The notes under the pieces: model-generated
Seen by the model: the letters and a program-made list of their open reading frames with translations, nothing else
What the model was told of the DNA's origin: nothing
The model's database searches: none
NCBI RefSeq assembly: GCF_000344805.1
Contig: NC_020453.1
Coordinates: 1,798,001 to 1,862,000 of the forward strand
Reading direction: 5' to 3'
DNA length: 64,000 bases
From: Bradyrhizobium oligotrophicum S58
GTDB taxonomy: Bacteria > Pseudomonadota > Alphaproteobacteria > Rhizobiales > Xanthobacteraceae
Program-made: the position numbers and the translations under genes
Shown: in pieces, positions 34,862-43,876 of the stretch
Layout of the letters: every line of letters begins with the position of its first letter
How positions within the stretch are numbered: position 1 is the stretch's first letter

Positions 34862-35713
34862 TCACTCCGCCAGATTGTTCGTCTGCTTCACCCACGCCCG
34901 GACATCGGTGAGCACGTCCGGCAGCACGGCCTTGACCTCCGTCAGCGTCATGCCGGCCTTGACACGCGGGTCGTAGAGCAGATTGAGGATGTACTGGTCG
35001 TAGACATCGAAATAGCCCATCGAGACGTTGTCGTTGAACATGGTCCAGGGCACGCTCGACGTGTCGTTGATCGGCCCCAGCGACTGCAGCAGCTCCTCAT
35101 AGGCGCAATCGAGGAAGACGAAATCGCCATTGTCGACAGTCAGGATCACGTCGGAATGCTCGATCTCGAACGCCTCGTTCTTGCGGAAGCCGGACAGGCA
35201 TTGCGGGTCGAGCGAGGTCTTGATCTCGCGGGCGCGCTCGCTGCCATAGGCCTGGCTGATGGTGTGGTAGAGGTCGCGGTCGCGCACCAGCTTGACCCGG
35301 ACATTGGCGGCGTCGTCGCTCTCGGTCATCGCGATGTCGAGATTGCGGATGCGTGCGGCGATGTCGCTCACGACCTTGGCGAGCTGCGCCTTGCGGTCGG
35401 CGCGGCGGCCGTCGGCGAACACTCGCACCGGCGTGCTGTATTTCCTGATCCGGTCGACGCGGCCGGCGAGATGATACTCGGCGCCGAACGCGGTCTTGAA
35501 GAAGCCGTCGGTGATCTCGGCGTCGGTGAAGCTCTTCTTCTCCATGCGCTGACGCGCCGCGATCGCCGGAATTTCGGCGGTCGAGGCCGGCGGCGGAAGG
35601 GCCATGGTGACGAGCATAGCCAGCGCGACGGTCGCGGCGATTGCCGCGGCTGGTACGGAGCGCCAGGAGCAGGGATGCTCCTGGCGAGGGTGTGCGCTCT
35701 GACGTTGCTTCAT
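34862..35713 (-). CDS. DUF2927 domain exported protein
   Basis: 283 residues. A hydrophobic signal segment lies at residues ~20-45 (AAAIATVALAMLVTMALPPPAS.A). The conserved C-terminal block, CAYEELLQSLGPINDTSSVPWTMFNDNVSMGYFDVYDQYILNLLYDPRVKAGMT, matches my recollection of DUF2927, a periplasmic family common in alphaproteobacteria. Function unknown. The gene lies 20 bases downstream of the L,D-transpeptidase gene on the same strand, which hints at an envelope role. Confidence 0.82.
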   Translation of the reverse strand: MKQRQSAHPRQEHPCSWRSVPAAAIAATVALAMLVTMALPPPASTAEIPAIAARQRMEKKSFTDAEITDGFFKTAFGAEYHLAGRVDRIRKYSTPVRVFADGRRADRKAQLAKVVSDIAARIRNLDIAMTESDDAANVRVKLVRDRDLYHTISQAYGSERAREIKTSLDPQCLSGFRKNEAFEIEHSDVILTVDNGDFVFLDCAYEELLQSLGPINDTSSVPWTMFNDNVSMGYFDVYDQYILNLLYDPRVKAGMTLTEVKAVLPDVLTDVRAWVKQTNNLAE

Positions 35714-35732
35714 CGGCCGATCAGAGACGCTC

Positions 35733-36305
35733 TCAGTTCTTGACGATCACGGTGGTGCCGACCGAGACGCGGTCATAGAGGTCGGTGACGTCGTCATTGG
35801 TCATGCGGAAGCAGCCCGACGACACCGCCTGGCCGATCGTCTCCGGCTCGTTGGAGCCGTGGATGCGGTACAGCGTGGAACCGAGATACATCGCGCGTGC
35901 GCCGAGCGGATTTTCGATGCCGCCGGCCATGTGGCGCGGCAGGTCGGGACGGCGCCGCAGCATCTGCGACGGCGGCGTCCAGGCCGGCCATTCCTTCTTG
36001 GCGCTGATGCGGTGCACGCCGCCCCAGCGGAACCCGTCGCGGCCGACGCCGATCCCGTAGCGCAGCGCCTCGCCGTTCCCCAGCACCAGATAGAGCCGGC
36101 GCTCCGCCGTGTTCACCACGATCGTTCCCGGCGCATAGTTGGTCGGATACATCACGGTCTCGCGCGGGATCGGGCTGACGCCGCTCTGGTAGAAGTTCGG
36201 CCCGCCGCCGAAGAGATCCCTTGTGTCGAACATTTCCGCCCGCGCCATTCCGGCGCTTGCCACCAGTGCGACCGCAGCAATTCCCAAAGCAAAACAGCGC
36301 TTCAT
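35733..36305 (-). CDS. L,D-transpeptidase (ErfK/YbiS/YcfS type)
   Basis: 190 residues from ATG 36305 (AGGGG six bases upstream); the frame is open further but without homology. Signal peptide KRCFALGIAAVALVASAGMARA. The YkuD catalytic motif is intact: YRIHGSNEPETIGQAVSSGCFRM, with H149 and nucleophile C165. It should cross-link peptidoglycan by 3-3 bonds or attach proteins to peptidoglycan in the periplasm. Short for the family, with no LysM domain. Confidence 0.93.
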   Translation of the reverse strand: MKRCFALGIAAVALVASAGMARAEMFDTRDLFGGGPNFYQSGVSPIPRETVMYPTNYAPGTIVVNTAERRLYLVLGNGEALRYGIGVGRDGFRWGGVHRISAKKEWPAWTPPSQMLRRRPDLPRHMAGGIENPLGARAMYLGSTLYRIHGSNEPETIGQAVSSGCFRMTNDDVTDLYDRVSVGTTVIVKN

Positions 36306-36594
36306 TTCCATCCCCTGGCAAATATCCAATTCCGTTCGCAGACAGGCCATAACCGCCCCTATTTCGCAACCCACGGCGGCGTGAGGCCGGTATGTGGCGA
36401 CGGTCCGTGACCTAAATCCCACGGAAAATCGCGTACTCACCGTTCCGCACCAGTCCGCCAAGTCGACGTTAGCCAAACCAGCGCATGAGCCGTGCGGCGA
36501 TGGCAGCAATGCGGCCAGCCCCTTTGACGGGACCTGCGAACAATGATTGATCTGCCGATCATCAAGAATGGCGCGGAATCAGCGGGAGAACATG

Positions 36595-38142
36595 ATGAAC
36601 GGTGCGGAAAGCCTGGTACGGACCCTGGTCGCGGGGGGCGTTGACGTCTGCTTTACCAATCCGGGCACCTCCGAGATGCACTTCGTCGCTGCGCTCGACC
36701 GGGTCGAGGGCATGCGCTGCGTGCTCGGCCTGTTCGAGGGCGTGGTGACCGGCGCCGCCGACGGCTATTTCCGCATGAAGGGCACGCCGGCCTCGACGCT
36801 TTTGCACCTCGGTCCCGGCCTCGCCAACGGCCTCGCCAACCTGCACAACGCCAAGAAGGCGCGCTCGGGCATCGTCAACATCGTCGGCCAGCACGCGACC
36901 TACCACATCGGCTTCAACGCGCCGCTGACCTCGGACATCGAAGGCCTGGCGCGGCCGATGTCGGACTGGGTGCGGACCTCGCCGAGCGCCAAGGCCGTCG
37001 CTGCCGATGGTGCCGCCGCGATCGCCGCCGCCAAGAGCGCGCCGCCGCAGATCGCGACCCTGATCCTGCCCGCCGACACCGCCTGGAACGAGGCGGACGG
37101 CATCGCCCATGTTCCAGGGGAGACGCAGCGCCCGGGCTATTCGGCCGATGCGGTCGAGAAGGCGGCGAAGATCCTGCACGCGCATGGCCCCGAGACCCTG
37201 GTGCTGATGACCGCGGGCGCCCTGACCGAGCAGGCGCTGACCTTCGCCCAGCAGATCGCCGGCAAGACCGGCTGCCGCGTCATGGGTCAGACCTATCACC
37301 CGCGCATGGCGCGCGGCGCAGGCCGCTTCTCGATCGACCGCATTCCCTATGTGATCGAGCAGGCGCTGCCGATCCTGAAGAACTACAAGCACATCGTGCT
37401 GGTCGAGGCCAACGACCCCGTCGCCTTCTTCGCCTATCCGAACAAGCCGAGCCAGCTCAAGGCCGAGGGCACCGAGGTGCACCGCATGACCGCCTGGGGC
37501 GAGAACTCGGCCGCGGCGCTCGAGGCGCTCGCCGGCCAGCTCGGCGCCAAGGCCGCCGACGTCAAGCCGCAGCCGCTCGCCGAACTGATCAGGCCGACGG
37601 GCGCGCTCAACCACACCACCATTGCGCAAGCGATCGCCTACGCGATCCCCGAGAACGCGATCGTGGTCGACGAATCCATCACCACCGGCCGCGGCTTCTT
37701 CCCGCCGACCGCCGCCGCCAAGCCGCACGACTGGCTGCAGAACATGGGCGGCTCGATCGGCTTCTCGACGCCGGTGGCGACCGGCGCCGCGGTGGCCTGC
37801 CCGGACCGCAAGGTGATGTGCCTGGTCGGTGACGGCAGCGCGATGTACACGATCCAGTCGCTGTGGACTCAGGCGCGCGAGAACCTCAACGTCGTCACGG
37901 TGGTGTTCGCCAACAGGATCTACCAGATCCTGCGCGGCGAGTTCGACGGCGTCGGCGCCGGCGAGCCCGGCCAGCGCGCCCAGGACATGCTCAAGATCGA
38001 CCGCCCGACGCTCGACTTCGTCGCCATGGCCAAGGGCATGGGCGTGCCCGCCCGCGCCGTCACCTCGGCCGACGAGCTCAACGTGGCGCTGGCCGAGGCC
38101 AATGCCGAATATGGCCCGCGCCTGATCGAAGTGCAGATGTAA
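36595..38142 (+). CDS. Acetolactate synthase-like TPP enzyme
   Basis: 515 residues from ATG 36595 (GGGAG six bases upstream; ATG 36592 is adjacent). Catalytic Glu E48 lies in LGLFEGVVTGAADGY, and the cofactor motif is GDGSAMYTIQSLWTQARENLNVVTVVFAN. Bacterial homologues are usually named acetolactate synthase large subunit. The protein is shorter than biosynthetic IlvB (about 570), and no regulatory ilvH-type subunit follows, so a catabolic or different 2-oxo-acid role is equally possible. Distinct from the benzoylformate-decarboxylase-like protein at 21244. Confidence 0.88.
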   Translation: MNGAESLVRTLVAGGVDVCFTNPGTSEMHFVAALDRVEGMRCVLGLFEGVVTGAADGYFRMKGTPASTLLHLGPGLANGLANLHNAKKARSGIVNIVGQHATYHIGFNAPLTSDIEGLARPMSDWVRTSPSAKAVAADGAAAIAAAKSAPPQIATLILPADTAWNEADGIAHVPGETQRPGYSADAVEKAAKILHAHGPETLVLMTAGALTEQALTFAQQIAGKTGCRVMGQTYHPRMARGAGRFSIDRIPYVIEQALPILKNYKHIVLVEANDPVAFFAYPNKPSQLKAEGTEVHRMTAWGENSAAALEALAGQLGAKAADVKPQPLAELIRPTGALNHTTIAQAIAYAIPENAIVVDESITTGRGFFPPTAAAKPHDWLQNMGGSIGFSTPVATGAAVACPDRKVMCLVGDGSAMYTIQSLWTQARENLNVVTVVFANRIYQILRGEFDGVGAGEPGQRAQDMLKIDRPTLDFVAMAKGMGVPARAVTSADELNVALAEANAEYGPRLIEVQM

Positions 38143-38157
38143 GTTCGGCCGTCCGCA

Positions 38158-38184
38158 ACCGGCGGCCGCAAATCGGCCGCCGGT
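38158..38184 (+). terminator. Hairpin after the acetolactate synthase-like gene
   Basis: Perfect 11-bp stem ACCGGCGGCCG/CGGCCGCCGGT with a CAAAT loop, 16 bases after the stop codon. No U-tract follows. Confidence 0.55.
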
Positions 38185-38279
38185 CGATGGCAGCGTCATG
38201 TCAGCATTTATCTGGTTGGCGACTCAGCACGATCGCGTGTTGATGGTGACGTCTCCATCGTTTGTTTTGTTTGGGCGGC

Positions 38280-38795
38280 ATGCACAGCGAATTGAACCGG
38301 CTGATCTCCGCGCTGCAGGAGTTCTATGCGCGCGAGCGCTTCATCCTCGATCGTGATCTGGGTGAGCGTGCGCTGACGCACCGGCTCTCGGTGCACCTGG
38401 AGCGCAACTTCCTCGGCTGGGACGTCGATTGTGACTACAATAGGCTCGGCGATCGCGCCATGCTGCTGCCGCGCGGCTCGATCGTCTCGACCGACGACGA
38501 GCTGGGCAAATCGATCTACCCCGACATCGTCGTGCACAAGCGCGCCGTGCCCGACAACCTGCTGGCGATCGAGGTCCGCAAGGCCAGCAATCACCAGCCG
38601 CTGGCGCACGACCGCCACAAGCTGATGGCGCTGACCGACCCGCATCTGTGGTTTGCGTATTGGATCGGCGTCCTGGTGATCCTCGACCGCCGGAGCGTGA
38701 TCACGCCCGAGGTCTATGTCGGCGCCCGGATCGATCCGCCACTGTCGGCGTGGTTCGCGGGGCGATTGCAGCAGCTGGGGCTGGCCGCCGGCTGA
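38280..38795 (+). CDS. Conserved hypothetical protein, possible degenerate PD-(D/E)XK fold
   Basis: 171 residues from ATG 38280; TTG 38262 is an alternative and neither has a strong ribosome-binding site. The middle reads SIYPDIVVHKR...DNLLAIEVRKASN, i.e. PD at 81-82 and an E98-V-R100-K101 strand. This arrangement is that of PD-(D/E)XK nucleases (PD, spacer, E-x-K), except that the catalytic Lys position holds Arg with Lys next to it. The N-terminus is helical (LNRLISALQEFYARERFIL), and the C-terminus has a strand pair (GVLVILDRRS, EVYVGARID). No restriction or toxin partner is adjacent. Fold assignment is inference. Confidence 0.7.
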   Translation: MHSELNRLISALQEFYARERFILDRDLGERALTHRLSVHLERNFLGWDVDCDYNRLGDRAMLLPRGSIVSTDDELGKSIYPDIVVHKRAVPDNLLAIEVRKASNHQPLAHDRHKLMALTDPHLWFAYWIGVLVILDRRSVITPEVYVGARIDPPLSAWFAGRLQQLGLAAG

Positions 38796-38847
38796 GCGAT
38801 CTCCCAGAAGCGCAGGCGCGTTCGTCGCCCGGCAACCGCGTGAACAA

Positions 38848-38872
38848 GGGCCGCCCCCGGAAGGAGCGGCCC
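38848..38872 (-). terminator. Hairpin downstream of the small Lys-rich gene
   Basis: Stem GGGCCGC/GCGGCCC around an 11-base loop, followed on the minus strand by TTGTT. A weak candidate terminator about 45 bases after the stop. Confidence 0.45.
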
Positions 38873-38918
38873 GATCTCGTCAAGACGGGCGGAGCCTGTG
38901 GACAGGCCGCCTTGGACC

Positions 38919-39119
38919 TTACTTCGACATGCCGTCGCCGGACGTCTTCTTGGCCGACTTCTTCTTCGTCTTGCTCATCTTCATGTCGTCGCCCCCGCCC
39001 ATGGCGTCGCCGCTCTTCGCCGACTGGCCGGTGGTCGTCATCGGCTTCTCGGTGGACTGGGCAAGAGCGGCCGACGAGACGAACGCGAGGGCGGCGGTGG
39101 CGATGATCAGTTTACGCAT
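38919..39119 (-). CDS. Small Lys-rich exported protein
   Basis: 66 residues from ATG 39119, with GGAGG eight bases upstream. MRKLIIATAALAFVSSAALA is a Sec signal peptide. The mature ~46 residues are hydrophilic: TTTGQSAKSGDAMGGGDDM followed by a basic tail KMSKTKKKSAKKTSGDGMSK. Similar short Met/Lys/Asp-rich secreted proteins occur in rhizobia without assigned function. A metal- or DNA-binding role would be speculation. Confidence 0.78.
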   Translation of the reverse strand: MRKLIIATAALAFVSSAALAQSTEKPMTTTGQSAKSGDAMGGGDDMKMSKTKKKSAKKTSGDGMSK

Positions 39120-39307
39120 GCGGAAAACCTCCGAGGGTTGGAAACGCGCGGGACCATAGGCCAATTCCATCCGCGGCGTTCTGACGCAGGAATCAGGAAA
39201 ACGTGAGAGTTCCGCCCTGCAAAAGCCGACTTGCGCCGTCCGCCCGGAAAGCAGCGGGCGCATTCTGTGACCCCTGCGGTGGCCGCAGGGAGCCATGCAC
39301 CCAGCCG

Positions 39308-40870
39308 CTAATCCGCATCGCGATGTGCCGTGCTCGGGTCGTCCGCTTTGCGCCCAAGCCGTCCTGCAACGGCGGTCCCCAGCAGCACGGCACTCGCCAC
39401 GAAGATGACGGTCGCGAATGCCTGGTCGAACGCGTGATGGGCGAGGGAGACGACACCGGCCGCCACGTCGGTCGGCAGGCGTTCGGCGATCATCAGCGCT
39501 TCATCGATGCTGTCGCGAACCGCTGGAGGCACCGTCGAGCCGTTTGGCAGGACCATGAATGAGGTAAAGACGCCGGACAATATGCTGCCGAAGATGCTGA
39601 TCCCGACCGTGCCGCCGAGCTCGAACGAGACTTCCTCGATCGAAGCCGCCATGCCTTCGCGGCCTGCGGGAGCCTGATTCATGATCGCGTTTGAAGCGGC
39701 CGCCATGGCTGCGCCCAACCCGAGGCCGTTGACGGCAATGCATGTGAGTTGCACGGGCAGGCTCGCATCATAACAAAACAGATAGGCCGCCGCGCCGAGG
39801 CCGGCGACCAGCAGCGCGCCGCTCATGGCGTTGGCGACGCCGATGTGGCGGAGCGTCAGGCTGGCCAGTGGCCCACCGATGAACGCGGCCAGGGGCGCCG
39901 GCAGGATGTAGAGCGCCGCCTGCAACGGCGAATAGCCGAGAACCAGTTGCAGCCGCTGGCTCATCGCCAGCTCGGCGCCCGCGATCGTCAGCGAAGCGAC
40001 GATCGCCGTCATCACGCTGAACGTGAAGTCGCGGTTGCGGAACAGCGTGAAGTCGATCAAGGCATTCTCGAGTCTCAGCTGGCGGCGGACGAAGACGATC
40101 AGAATGACCGCCGTCCCGATCGCCGCGGCTGCCATGATGCCGTAGGGAGGCTGAGGACTGCCGAACTCCTCGACGACATAGGCGAAGCCGATCAGCCCGG
40201 CCATGGCCTGAACCGATCCTATCAGGTCCCAGTCGCGATCAGGACGATCGCCCGGCGCAGGTATCAGCAACAAGGCGGCGACGAGGGAGACGGCAACCAG
40301 CGGGACATTGATCAGGAAGACCGATCCCCACCAGAAGTATTCGAGCAGCACTCCGCCGACCAGGGGACCGACAGCCGCGCCGCTGGAAGCGACCGCGCCC
40401 CAGATGCCAATCGCCAGCGACCGTTCGTGTTCATCGGAAAAGGTAACGCGGATGATCGACAGCGTCGCCGGCATCATGAGCGCTGCACCGATGGCGAGGA
40501 GGACCCGCCCGCCGATCAGGACCCCCGCCGAAGGCGAATAGGCCGCCACTACGGAAGCGGCCCCGAATACCAGCAGGCCCGCAACGAATGTCCGCTTGTG
40601 ACCGAAACGATCGCCGAGCGCGCCGAATCCGGGAAGCAGGCCGGCTACGACCAGCCCATACGACATCACGATCCACAGCTTCTGCGACGCCGTTGCCGCA
40701 AGCTCATGGGTGAGGCTGGGCAGCGCCGTATACAGCACGGTCATGTCGATGACGATCAGCGCGAGCGCGCTGGAGACGGTGAGGAGGATCAGCCAGCGAT
40801 TGCGTTTGGACATTGGTGCGCTCGCTGGCGGAACGCTCTGCTCAGCCCACGCATTCGCCATCTCGTGCAC
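39308..40870 (-). CDS. MFS drug/metabolite transporter, DHA2 (14-TMS) family
   Basis: About 520 residues from GTG 40870 (GGGAG eight bases upstream); GTG 40879 and ATG 40861 are alternatives. MFS motifs: LIVIDMTVLYTALPSL in helix 1 (the D1 motif of DHA2), GFGALGDRFGHKRTFVAG (motif A) and GPLVGGVLLEYFWWGSVFLINVP (motif C region). Fourteen hydrophobic segments can be counted. It should export drugs or metabolites with proton antiport. It starts 16 bases downstream of the first amidohydrolase gene on the same strand and is probably co-transcribed with it, so it may carry that enzyme's substrate or product. Confidence 0.92.
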   Translation of the reverse strand: MHEMANAWAEQSVPPASAPMSKRNRWLILLTVSSALALIVIDMTVLYTALPSLTHELAATASQKLWIVMSYGLVVAGLLPGFGALGDRFGHKRTFVAGLLVFGAASVVAAYSPSAGVLIGGRVLLAIGAALMMPATLSIIRVTFSDEHERSLAIGIWGAVASSGAAVGPLVGGVLLEYFWWGSVFLINVPLVAVSLVAALLLIPAPGDRPDRDWDLIGSVQAMAGLIGFAYVVEEFGSPQPPYGIMAAAAIGTAVILIVFVRRQLRLENALIDFTLFRNRDFTFSVMTAIVASLTIAGAELAMSQRLQLVLGYSPLQAALYILPAPLAAFIGGPLASLTLRHIGVANAMSGALLVAGLGAAAYLFCYDASLPVQLTCIAVNGLGLGAAMAAASNAIMNQAPAGREGMAASIEEVSFELGGTVGISIFGSILSGVFTSFMVLPNGSTVPPAVRDSIDEALMIAERLPTDVAAGVVSLAHHAFDQAFATVIFVASAVLLGTAVAGRLGRKADDPSTAHRDAD

Positions 40871-40885
40871 GTTCACCACTCCCGT

Positions 40886-42694
40886 TCAGAGTCCATCGCG
40901 ATGCGTGATCCGGCCGTTCATCATCGTCAGCTGAATATTGACCTTGCCGATGTCGTGTGGCCCGACATCGAACAGGTTCTTCTCGAGCACGATCAGATCG
41001 GCCAGCTTGCCGGCCTTGATGGAGCCGATCTGATCCTCCATGCGCAGCTGGTAGGCCCCGTTGATCGTATAGCCTCGGATGAGTTCCGGCAGGCTCAGGC
41101 GTTCGGTCGCGGGCGGATGGACCAGGCCGTCGGGCTTGCCCGGCTCCTGACGCGTATGGCCGGCCTGCACCGCCTCGAGCGGCTTGACGACGACCTTGGA
41201 GCCGGTCGCCAGGGCATCCATTCCGAACGACACCGTGACGCCTTCGTTGATGAACGTCCTGAAGGTGTACATGCGGCTCCAGCGCTCTTCGCCGTAGATC
41301 TCGCGGATGCGACGCTGGCTGGTATCCGGCACGCCCCATTGGATCTGGGTATTCGCGATCACGCCGAGCTTTCTGAAGCGTGGAATGTCCGAGGGCGCAG
41401 TGAGGAATGCGTGGCAGATGGTATGACGGCGGTTGCCGGGGCCGTTCTTGCCAAAAGCGGCTTCGTATCCATCCAGGCTCATACGGACTGCGGCGTCGCC
41501 CACGGCATGGAGGTGCGTATCGATTCCCTCCGCGTGGGCCTGGCGCAGGATTCGATTCAACACGGGCGATGGCAGCAATGGTTCGCCGCGCCAATCCGGT
41601 TTGCCGGCATAGGGATCGAGCAGATAGGCGGTGCGGCTCAGCTCCGTGCCATCGACGAGCAGCTTCAGCACATCGGCCTTGACCAGTTGGGTACGATAGC
41701 GCTGCCGATAGGCCCGTATGATCGGCAGTGGATCCACCTTGGGATCATTGTGATAGAGGCAGCCAATCACGCGTTGCAGCAGCTTGCCGCGTTTCTCGAG
41801 GTCGACCAGCATGTCGAAACCGTGATGCTGCTCGGTCGGCCAGGCGCTGAAGCCGGCATCGAAGAAGGTGGTGATGCCGGCGGCCGCGAGCCTGGGCTGC
41901 CATTCCTCGATGGCGGCGGCGGCCGACTTGAGGCCGAACGGCTCGATGCCGTGCTTTTTGAGCGCCTGCAGCACCGCGAACAGCGCAGGGACTTCCGAAA
42001 TGAACCCGGTCGGCGCGCCGTTGGGATCCTTTTCGTACCAGGATGAGCCGGGCACGACGTCGCGCGGGGTGTCCTTCGTAATGCCGGCCACCTCCAGCAG
42101 CTTGGAATTGACCCAGTAGCCGTGCAGATCACAACTGACGAGCAGGACCGGCCGATCGGGGAAGATTTCGTCCAGCGGTTCCTTGCGCGGACCCGAGGCG
42201 GGAAACGCGCCAGCGATCCAGCCGAACCCGAGAATGAACTTTTCGTCGGAATGCGCCTTCGCGTAATCGCGCAGGATCGCGTAGATGCGCTCGGGATCTT
42301 CCTCGTTGACCCAGGCGCCGCGGGCGAACGCCAGCGTGCAAAGATGCCAATGCGCCTCGACGAAGCCCGGCATCAGCATGCGGCCCTTGAGGTCGATGAC
42401 GTCGGCGCCGCGTCCGGCAAACTTCATCGCTCCCGCATCGTCGCCGACATAGACGATCGTGCCTCCCTTGACGACGACGGCCTGAGCCCAGGGCAGCGAG
42501 TCTTCGACCGTGTAGACGCGCCCGCCGCGGAAGATGGTCGTGCGGTTGGAGGCGGCCCAGGCCGGAGTCGCGGCAGCGGCGAATGCCGCGGCCGCAGCCG
42601 AGGTCGCGACCATCTGGCGACGGGTCAGTCCGCCGCCCTCCGGCTTCGACGCCGCAAACAGCGAACCGATGGCCGAGCCGCATGCAATGCACAT
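40886..42694 (-). CDS. Tat-exported amidohydrolase (amidohydrolase 3/YtcJ-like), paralogue 1
   Basis: 602 residues, with GGAG seven bases before ATG 42694. The N-terminus MCIACGSAIG carries CxxC at residues 2-5, then a twin-arginine signal (LTRRQMVATSAAAAAFAAAATPAWA). The mature enzyme has a metal-binding HxH (GFVEAHWHL), a second HxH (DTHLHAVGDAAV) and a C-terminal ADLIVLEKNLFDVGPHDIGKVNI block typical of the group. It should hydrolyse an amide, imide or related bond in the periplasm; substrate unknown. It is the member most similar to the remnant at 47788-47917. Confidence 0.9.
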   Translation of the reverse strand: MCIACGSAIGSLFAASKPEGGGLTRRQMVATSAAAAAFAAAATPAWAASNRTTIFRGGRVYTVEDSLPWAQAVVVKGGTIVYVGDDAGAMKFAGRGADVIDLKGRMLMPGFVEAHWHLCTLAFARGAWVNEEDPERIYAILRDYAKAHSDEKFILGFGWIAGAFPASGPRKEPLDEIFPDRPVLLVSCDLHGYWVNSKLLEVAGITKDTPRDVVPGSSWYEKDPNGAPTGFISEVPALFAVLQALKKHGIEPFGLKSAAAAIEEWQPRLAAAGITTFFDAGFSAWPTEQHHGFDMLVDLEKRGKLLQRVIGCLYHNDPKVDPLPIIRAYRQRYRTQLVKADVLKLLVDGTELSRTAYLLDPYAGKPDWRGEPLLPSPVLNRILRQAHAEGIDTHLHAVGDAAVRMSLDGYEAAFGKNGPGNRRHTICHAFLTAPSDIPRFRKLGVIANTQIQWGVPDTSQRRIREIYGEERWSRMYTFRTFINEGVTVSFGMDALATGSKVVVKPLEAVQAGHTRQEPGKPDGLVHPPATERLSLPELIRGYTINGAYQLRMEDQIGSIKAGKLADLIVLEKNLFDVGPHDIGKVNIQLTMMNGRITHRDGL

Positions 42695-42939
42695 TGTCCC
42701 ACTCCGAACGGCCCGCGCTCCGCGTAGGCTGCATCATTGTCCAATCGAACGCTAAACTACGTCGCTGCGCACCTGCCGAGATTGACAGCGATCAAGCCGG
42801 TCTCGGAGGCGTCCCGCGTGCGTACGCAGACTGAAGATCCGGATGCTTGCTGATCGTGAACATTCAAATCGAATGCTTTCAGATCTGATTGCAGATCCGG
42901 TTGCTACTCACGGCGGCAGAGGCCGCGCGATCCGAACAG

Positions 42940-43761
42940 TCATTTTGGGAACAGGAAAGCCAGACTGGCCCGAAACTGCCAGTGCGATGCCTGGTCCGGC
43001 TTCAGCAAATTGTAGTAAACACCGATCTCGGCATTGATAGGCTGCCGCTCGACCATGAAAAGCTTGCCGACGCCAATGCCGACGGGAACGACCCAGCGAT
43101 CGTTGCCCTTGGCGAGCCAGTTCGCCGTGATGATGGGACTCGAGCTGATGTAGGAGCCATCTGAAAAATTGTAGGTGACGAAGTACTGCAGCATCATCTG
43201 GTTGACCGGCGCGCGGTTGTTCGGTCCTGCAAATGACCAGATGTTGTTGGCGAGCACGCCGAGCACCCAGGGGCCGGGCATGGTCAAGGCGACGAGCGTC
43301 GGGCCTGCGCTCCACTTTCCCGAACCGAGGGCCGGTTCAGTTGCGGATGGATAGGAAAAGGTCGGCCCGACACCCCAGATCAGGCTGCCTGAATGTGACG
43401 GGGTGAGCGCGAAGATCTGGTTGATGTCACCAACCCCGCCGATCCGCCCTTGCTCGGGCGAGAAGCGAACCTGGGCGATGCCGGGAATGGTCGTTCGTGT
43501 CACCAGATTCCACTCGGCATTGAGCTGAAACGGGACGACCGGCTCGATCTTGACGACATCTGCCGTCTGCCGGTACGGGCCGGTGTTCGGCGCGGCGATA
43601 TTCTCCAGGCCAACGCTGATCGTATCCGCGATTGGATTTTGCGCTGCCCTGGCGAGGTCCTCGACCGACGGCGTCTTAGCCTGTTGGGCCGAGGCGCTGA
43701 CGCCGGGGCATAGCGCTGAAATCAGAAGCAGCACCATCAGTCGAGAAAGTCCCGGCGTCAT
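42940..43761 (-). CDS. Outer-membrane transporter-like protein (neuromedin-U-like annotation family)
   Basis: 273 residues from ATG 43761 (GAGG six bases upstream). Signal peptide LMVLLLISALCPGVSASAQQ. The mature part alternates short polar/aromatic strands (GSLIWGVGPTFSYPSATEP, WVLGVLANNIWSFAG, MMLQYFVTYNFSDGSYISSSP, WVVPVGIGVGKLF) and ends FRASLAFLFPK, as expected for a small outer-membrane barrel. Rhizobial homologues are often misnamed neuromedin U and are related to the phenol-degradation MetA/outer-membrane transporter group. Placement inside the amidohydrolase cluster suggests uptake or export of its substrates. Confidence 0.8.
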   Translation of the reverse strand: MTPGLSRLMVLLLISALCPGVSASAQQAKTPSVEDLARAAQNPIADTISVGLENIAAPNTGPYRQTADVVKIEPVVPFQLNAEWNLVTRTTIPGIAQVRFSPEQGRIGGVGDINQIFALTPSHSGSLIWGVGPTFSYPSATEPALGSGKWSAGPTLVALTMPGPWVLGVLANNIWSFAGPNNRAPVNQMMLQYFVTYNFSDGSYISSSPIITANWLAKGNDRWVVPVGIGVGKLFMVERQPINAEIGVYYNLLKPDQASHWQFRASLAFLFPK

Positions 43762-43876
43762 TGATGACCTCGTCTCGAAACGCAGCAATTGCAGCCTCTG
43801 TCTCGTGCTTGTGTCTCGTGCGTGCATCGTTCACCCGCCGGGCTGTCGAATAGACCGGGGCCGGACAAGGCCACTT

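Noticed and set aside
39749..42046. 765-residue plus-strand frame
   Set aside because: Antisense to the MFS transporter and first amidohydrolase; no family motif.
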